From contig JASGGQ010000115.1 of NCBI GenBank assembly GCA_047604965.1, forward strand, positions 1 through 8,349: DNA of 8,349 nucleotides, written 5' to 3'. Of this stretch, positions 5,357 to 8,349 are shown piece by piece. Made by a program: the position numbers and the translations under genes. The notes under the pieces were generated by a model that was not told the DNA's origin, ran no database searches, and saw only the letters and a program-made list of their open reading frames with translations. This stretch comes from JAGIBJ01 sp047604965. Lineage in GTDB: Bacteria > Actinomycetota > Thermoleophilia > Solirubrobacterales > Solirubrobacteraceae. The first letter of the stretch is position 1. Each line of letters opens with the position of its first letter.

Positions 5357-5971
5357 TTCACGCTTGCATTCGAACTCCCGGCTCATACGCACCCCGCACA
5401 CGTCGCAGGCCGCCGGATCGCCAGCGTTGCCCTCGCCGCGTTGGCCGTCGCGGCCGTACTGGCTTCGCCGGGCACGGCGGGCGCCGACCAGCTGACGCCC
5501 GCCTCAGACGCCTGCAATGAGGAGACGCTCAAGGCACTGATTATCGCGCACGACGCCGAGCTTGCCGAAACCTGGGAGAGCTGGGGCGACCGTGCGTCCA
5601 CCGGAACCACGCCGCTCAGCGTGATCTGCCGCACCATCGACGGCGACGAACTTCCCGACGCGCTGTGGGTGCTCGGCAGCGGCGGCACCGGGGGCGCGCT
5701 CCACGCCGGGATCGCGACGAGCGGGTCAGGAGGCGCCCCGGCCGTGATGGCGGAGTGGGTCGACGGGTACCGGCTGACGACCGGTCTCTACCGCGGTCGC
5801 GCGGCGATCGCCTGGCCGAAGTACCGCAAGGCCGACCCCAACTGCTGCGCGAGCGGTGGCTGGCGCTGGCGCTTCTACGGGCCGGCAAGCGGCGGTGGCG
5901 TCCACCGCAGCAAGCTGCGCAAGAGCCGCAAGACAACCTGGCCGCTGAAACTGGCCCACACCACGTCCTGA
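5354..5971 (+). CDS. Secreted protein of unknown function, LppP/LprE-like
   Basis: This is a 205-aa protein from the GTG at 5354; an in-frame TGA at 5339 prevents further extension. The N-terminal region (1-19) is followed by an arginine pair and a hydrophobic core RRIASVALAALAVAAVLA (20-37), with a likely signal peptidase site after A44 (TAGA before DQL), so export is likely. There is no lipobox cysteine. The mature part has the pattern VICRTIDGDELPDALWVLGSGGTGG (90-114), then WPKYRKADPNCCASGG (154-169) and WRWRFYG. It resembles actinobacterial extracytoplasmic proteins of the LppP/LprE type ('CrDvtGDG.pD...SGGTaG' and 'P.Y...D.nCCpSG'). Four cysteines (C54, C92, C164, C165) could form disulfides. 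The basic C-terminal tail (RSKLRKSRKTTWPLK) is unusual. The molecular role is unknown. The gene is divergent from the hydrolase unit and convergent with the ABC permease. Confidence 0.8.
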   Translation: MFTLAFELPAHTHPAHVAGRRIASVALAALAVAAVLASPGTAGADQLTPASDACNEETLKALIIAHDAELAETWESWGDRASTGTTPLSVICRTIDGDELPDALWVLGSGGTGGALHAGIATSGSGGAPAVMAEWVDGYRLTTGLYRGRAAIAWPKYRKADPNCCASGGWRWRFYGPASGGGVHRSKLRKSRKTTWPLKLAHTTS

Positions 5972-5993
5972 GCAGCAGCCTCCAAGCGCGAGC

Positions 5994-6021
5994 GTCGCCG
6001 CAAGTTCCTACCGGCGGCGAC
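5994..6021. terminator. Hairpin between convergent genes, possible bidirectional terminator
   Basis: GTCGCCG (5994-6000) pairs perfectly with CGGCGAC (6015-6021) around a 14-nt loop, in the 49-bp space between the convergent secreted-protein gene and the ABC permease, reaching the last base of the permease stop. No T-run follows on either strand, so this is only a candidate based on position and symmetry. Confidence 0.3.
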
Positions 6022-7382
6022 TACCCGCGGGCGCGGCGCACGAGCAGGCCGGCGAACGCCGCGTACGCCGCGCACTGCGCGACGAGTTGCGCCGCCGCAC
6101 CACCGTCGGCCTCGCCGGCCACGGCGCCGTCAAGCAGTTCGCGGGCAGCCTTGAACGGCACCAGCGCGGAGATCAGATCGAGCATCTGCACCATGCCGCC
6201 GCTGAGCGCCTGCTGGGGAATCAGCGCGATCACCGCGACCGGAACGGCGAGCAGGATCGCGGCGAGTGTCGCGGCGCGCGCGTCGCGCAGGCCGGCACCG
6301 AGCAGCACGCCGAACGCGCCGAACGCCAGGCCGGCGAGCAGCAACGCCGGCAGCCACAGCGCGGCGCCGGTCCACGCCAACGCGCCGAAGGTCGCGACAC
6401 CGGCGAGCAGCAGCAGCCCCGAGCCGGCGGCGACGATCCCGGCGGCGAGCAGCTTGGCGGTCACCAGCTGCCAGGCACCGCGGCCGCCGCGCAGCAGCCG
6501 GCGCAGCGTGCCCTCTTCGCGTTCGCTGGCCAGCAGTCCGGCACCGAGCGTCATCGCGACGAGCATCAGCGAGAGTGCGGCGGCGACTCCGACGGCAAAG
6601 CCGGACAGCGAACGGCTGGCACCCTGGCCGATCGCCGTTTCCTTGAGGTCGAGCGGCTTGGCGATGCTGCGCAGAATGTCGTCGGAGAGGTCGAGGTTCT
6701 GGCGCGCCAGGCGGGCGAAGCGGGCCGCCGCGTCGAGGCCGCCGCGCTTGCTTTCCGGCAGCTGGCTGGCGCCGGCCGCCACCACCGTCTCCGCCGACTT
6801 GAGGCCGAGCACGTCGATCTTCTGGCCGAGCATGTCGAAGGTGCCGCCGTCGCGCAAGATCTTCAAAAAGCCGGTGGCGACGCGCACGATCTCACCGGCG
6901 AGCACCCGTTCGGCGTCGCGCATGCGACTGGCGACGAGCGCACGCACGAGCGTTCCATCGAGCGGCCCGCTGGCGCCGTACAGCACCTCAAGCTGCGGGC
7001 CGCCGCTCACCCCACCGGTCGCCAGCTCGTTGGCGAGCGTCGTCGCAGCATCGGCGGGGATCACGAGCGCCCCGTCGATCGTGCCGGCCTCGATCATCGC
7101 GACGGCCCGCGCACGGGTCGGCAGGTCAATCGTGTGGACATCATCGCCGGTCAGCGAGCCGCGCAGATCGGCCAGCGACAGCGTTTGCCCGCCGATCGTG
7201 ACGGTGCCGGTGTTACCGCTCGGCAGTAGGTTCACCACAGCGATCGTCGGCGGCTGCGGTTCGCGCGTGAGACTCAACCCGAGCCCGATCGCAACCAGCA
7301 GCGGGTAGAGCACGACGAGCGCCAGCAGCGCCGGGGAGCGCCGCAGCACGCGCAGGTCTTTGCGCAGCACCGCGGCGATCAT
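6021..7382 (-). CDS. ABC-2 type transporter permease with large extracytoplasmic domain
   Basis: This 453-aa membrane protein has one N-terminal helix (about 17-38), a large polar domain of about 215 residues (40-258), then further helices near 259-284, 307-331, 339-364, 369-389 and 430-448. The cytoplasmic loop LASEREEGTLRRLLR (284-298) is the hallmark E-x-E-x-G-T element of ABC-2 exporters and contacts the ATPase. The helix-domain-five-helices plan matches the ABC2_membrane_3 / NatB-like permease group. Members export drugs, lipids, ions or peptides; nothing here identifies the substrate. The ATG at 7382 overlaps the ATPase stop by 4 bp (ATGA), so the longer open frame to 7631 is a shadow of the ATPase gene. 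The protein should form a homodimer, or a dimer with a permease encoded elsewhere, since only one permease gene is present here. Confidence 0.9.
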   Translation of the reverse strand: MIAAVLRKDLRVLRRSPALLALVVLYPLLVAIGLGLSLTREPQPPTIAVVNLLPSGNTGTVTIGGQTLSLADLRGSLTGDDVHTIDLPTRARAVAMIEAGTIDGALVIPADAATTLANELATGGVSGGPQLEVLYGASGPLDGTLVRALVASRMRDAERVLAGEIVRVATGFLKILRDGGTFDMLGQKIDVLGLKSAETVVAAGASQLPESKRGGLDAAARFARLARQNLDLSDDILRSIAKPLDLKETAIGQGASRSLSGFAVGVAAALSLMLVAMTLGAGLLASEREEGTLRRLLRGGRGAWQLVTAKLLAAGIVAAGSGLLLLAGVATFGALAWTGAALWLPALLLAGLAFGAFGVLLGAGLRDARAATLAAILLAVPVAVIALIPQQALSGGMVQMLDLISALVPFKAARELLDGAVAGEADGGAAAQLVAQCAAYAAFAGLLVRRARG

Positions 7383-8146
7383 GCGCCCGCTCCCGCTTCG
7401 GGGGCTGCGTGTTGGCCGTCGGCCGTTCCGGCGACGACGCGCGCGAACGCCCGGTCGAGGTCGTCGTGGTCGCCGCCGAGCGCACGCAGTTGCGCGGCGG
7501 TGCCGGAGAACGCGACGCGGCCGTCGCACAGCACGACGACGCGATCGGCGTGGCGTTCGGCGGAGTGCAGCTCGTGGGTGGTGATCACGACGCCGGTGCC
7601 CTGCTCGGCGAGGCGGTCGATCAGTTCCCACAGCGCGAGGCGCTGCGGCGGGTCGAGTGCGGTGTGCGGTTCGTCGAGCAGCAGGCAGCGTGGCGTGCCG
7701 AGCAGGCCGATCGCGAGGCTCACGCGCTGGCGCCAGCCGCCGGAGAGCCGGTCGAGCCGTTGCCCGGCGCGGTCGCGCAGCTGCGCGAAGTCCAGCGCAC
7801 GCTGCGTGGCGTCAGCCGGATTGCCGGCGCCGGGGGTCAAGCCGGCGAAGAGCCGCAGGTTTTCGGCGACGGTCAGCCGTTCGTAAAGCGCGGGGCGTTG
7901 CGGCACCCAGCCGAGCGCGTGCGGGCCGGGCTCGACGGTGCCGCCGTGCGCCGGCTGCACCCCGGCGATCACTTCCAGCAGCGTCGTTTTGCCGGCGCCG
8001 TTGGGGCCGAGGATCGCGACCCGTTCGCCGGCGCCAACGTCCAGGTCAACGCCGTCGAGGATCGTGCGTCCTTGCCGCCGGCGGGTGAGGCCGCGGGCGG
8101 TGAGAGCGGGGGCGGGCTGCGGGGACTCGTGCGCCACGCGCGCCAT
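7379..8146 (-). CDS. ABC transporter ATP-binding protein
   Basis: This 255-aa protein has a complete nucleotide-binding domain: Walker A GPNGAGKTT (47-55), Q-loop Q83 in VPQRP, signature LSGGWRQR (134-141), Walker B CLLLDEP (154-160) with catalytic E159, D-loop ALD, and H-loop H191 in TTHEL. This layout is typical of single-domain ATPases that energise ABC-2 exporters such as those for drugs, lipids or sodium. A 30-residue Asp/Ala-rich tail follows the domain. The ATG at 8146 (MARVAHES) gives the normal distance to the first beta strand. The GTG at 8137 with AGGATGG upstream is an equally credible start, while the open frame to 8212 adds only basic sequence. It is translationally coupled to the permease through a 4-bp overlap. 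Confidence 0.94.
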   Translation of the reverse strand: MARVAHESPQPAPALTARGLTRRRQGRTILDGVDLDVGAGERVAILGPNGAGKTTLLEVIAGVQPAHGGTVEPGPHALGWVPQRPALYERLTVAENLRLFAGLTPGAGNPADATQRALDFAQLRDRAGQRLDRLSGGWRQRVSLAIGLLGTPRCLLLDEPHTALDPPQRLALWELIDRLAEQGTGVVITTHELHSAERHADRVVVLCDGRVAFSGTAAQLRALGGDHDDLDRAFARVVAGTADGQHAAPEAGAGA

Positions 8147-8256
8147 CCTATGGGCCGGGCAGATGGCGGATCGGCGGTTGGCGTGCATGGCACGGTGATC
8201 GCCGATTCGCACGTGATCGCGGAGTGGGCGACAACGGATCCGGCAAGCTGAACTGG

Positions 8257-8298
8257 CTGGTAGGGCCGCATGCCGCAGCCCTACCGGGATAGGCCCTA
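8257..8298. repeat. Inverted repeat with an alternative pairing partner
   Basis: GGTAGGGC (8259-8266) pairs perfectly with GCCCTACC (8278-8285) around an 11-nt loop. The stem can be lengthened by a T-G wobble (8258/8286) and a C-G pair (8257/8287). A second downstream copy, GGCCCTA (8292-8298), is the exact reverse complement of TAGGGCC (8261-8267), so the first arm can pair with either partner but not both. It lies about 110 bp upstream of the ABC ATPase start, in 8147-8349, where I see no credible gene on either strand. It could be a terminator for a gene beyond the right edge or a leader structure of the ABC unit. Confidence 0.5.
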
Positions 8299-8349
8299 GA
8301 CGATTGATTCCACGGCGGCGTGCGGTGGATGTGCGTGGCGCGTGGATGG

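Noticed and set aside
5720..5760. FG-GAP or calcium-binding repeat in the secreted protein
   Set aside because: The DGDELPD stretch is a single copy and lacks the repeated blades of FG-GAP proteins.
5665..7308. 547-codon plus-strand open frame opposite the ABC permease
   Set aside because: Its Ser/Ala/Pro-rich composition and overlap with both the secreted-protein gene and the permease mark it as a shadow.
7383..7631. N-terminal extension of the ABC permease
   Set aside because: It is the out-of-frame shadow of the ATPase C-terminus; the ATG at 7382 starts right before the first helix.
8191..8220. Near-direct repeat CACG(G)TGATCGC in the right-hand non-coding stretch
   Set aside because: Two imperfect copies rich in the common GATCGC word of this genome; no reason to call a site.
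8297..8349. Minus-strand C-terminal tail of a gene entering from the right edge (stop TAG at 8299-8297)
   Set aside because: Only about 17 codons are visible and no motif supports coding.

Overview
This is a GC-rich window with dense minus-strand gene packing, several 4-bp start/stop overlaps and GTG starts. It looks like chromosomal DNA of an actinobacterial lineage. The Rieske protein is short (223 aa, apparently one N-terminal membrane anchor) rather than the long, three-helix form of mycobacteria and corynebacteria. A deep-branching class such as Thermoleophilia (Solirubrobacterales-like) therefore fits better, but this taxonomic placement is an inference from gene style and not a database result.

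Layout on the minus strand, in transcription order from about 5210 down to 1: a near-palindromic operator and promoter (5179-5210); a dienelactone-hydrolase-family protein (4341-5159); a TetR-type repressor overlapping it by 4 bp (3757-4344); hemB (2700-3680); hemL (1377-2666); a 139-aa protein of unknown function overlapping hemL by 4 bp (961-1380); a 127-bp gap with a hairpin; the Rieske iron-sulfur protein qcrA (162-833); and the first 52 codons of cytochrome b, qcrB (158 to beyond the left edge). The TetR/hydrolase pair looks self-regulated from one operator. It lies directly upstream of two heme-biosynthesis genes, which are followed by two subunits of the heme-containing cytochrome bc complex. 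The block therefore joins tetrapyrrole supply to a heme-consuming respiratory complex.

On the plus strand, 5354-5971 encodes a secreted Cys-containing protein resembling the actinobacterial LppP/LprE-type group. It is divergent from the hydrolase and convergent with the next unit. From 8146 down to 6021 (minus) lies a two-gene ABC-2 type exporter: an ATPase, then a six-helix permease with a large extracytoplasmic domain, overlapping by 4 bp. The last 200 bp (8147-8349) show no convincing gene but contain a strong inverted repeat with an alternative pairing partner.

Most of the window is recognisable housekeeping and ordinary accessory content. I do not see a clear new defence or mobile system. 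The points most worth checking are the 139-aa protein with prenyl-synthase-like fragments, the linkage of a TetR/hydrolase module to heme genes, the short ORF that ends inside the hemB ribosome-binding region, and the switch-like repeat near the right end.
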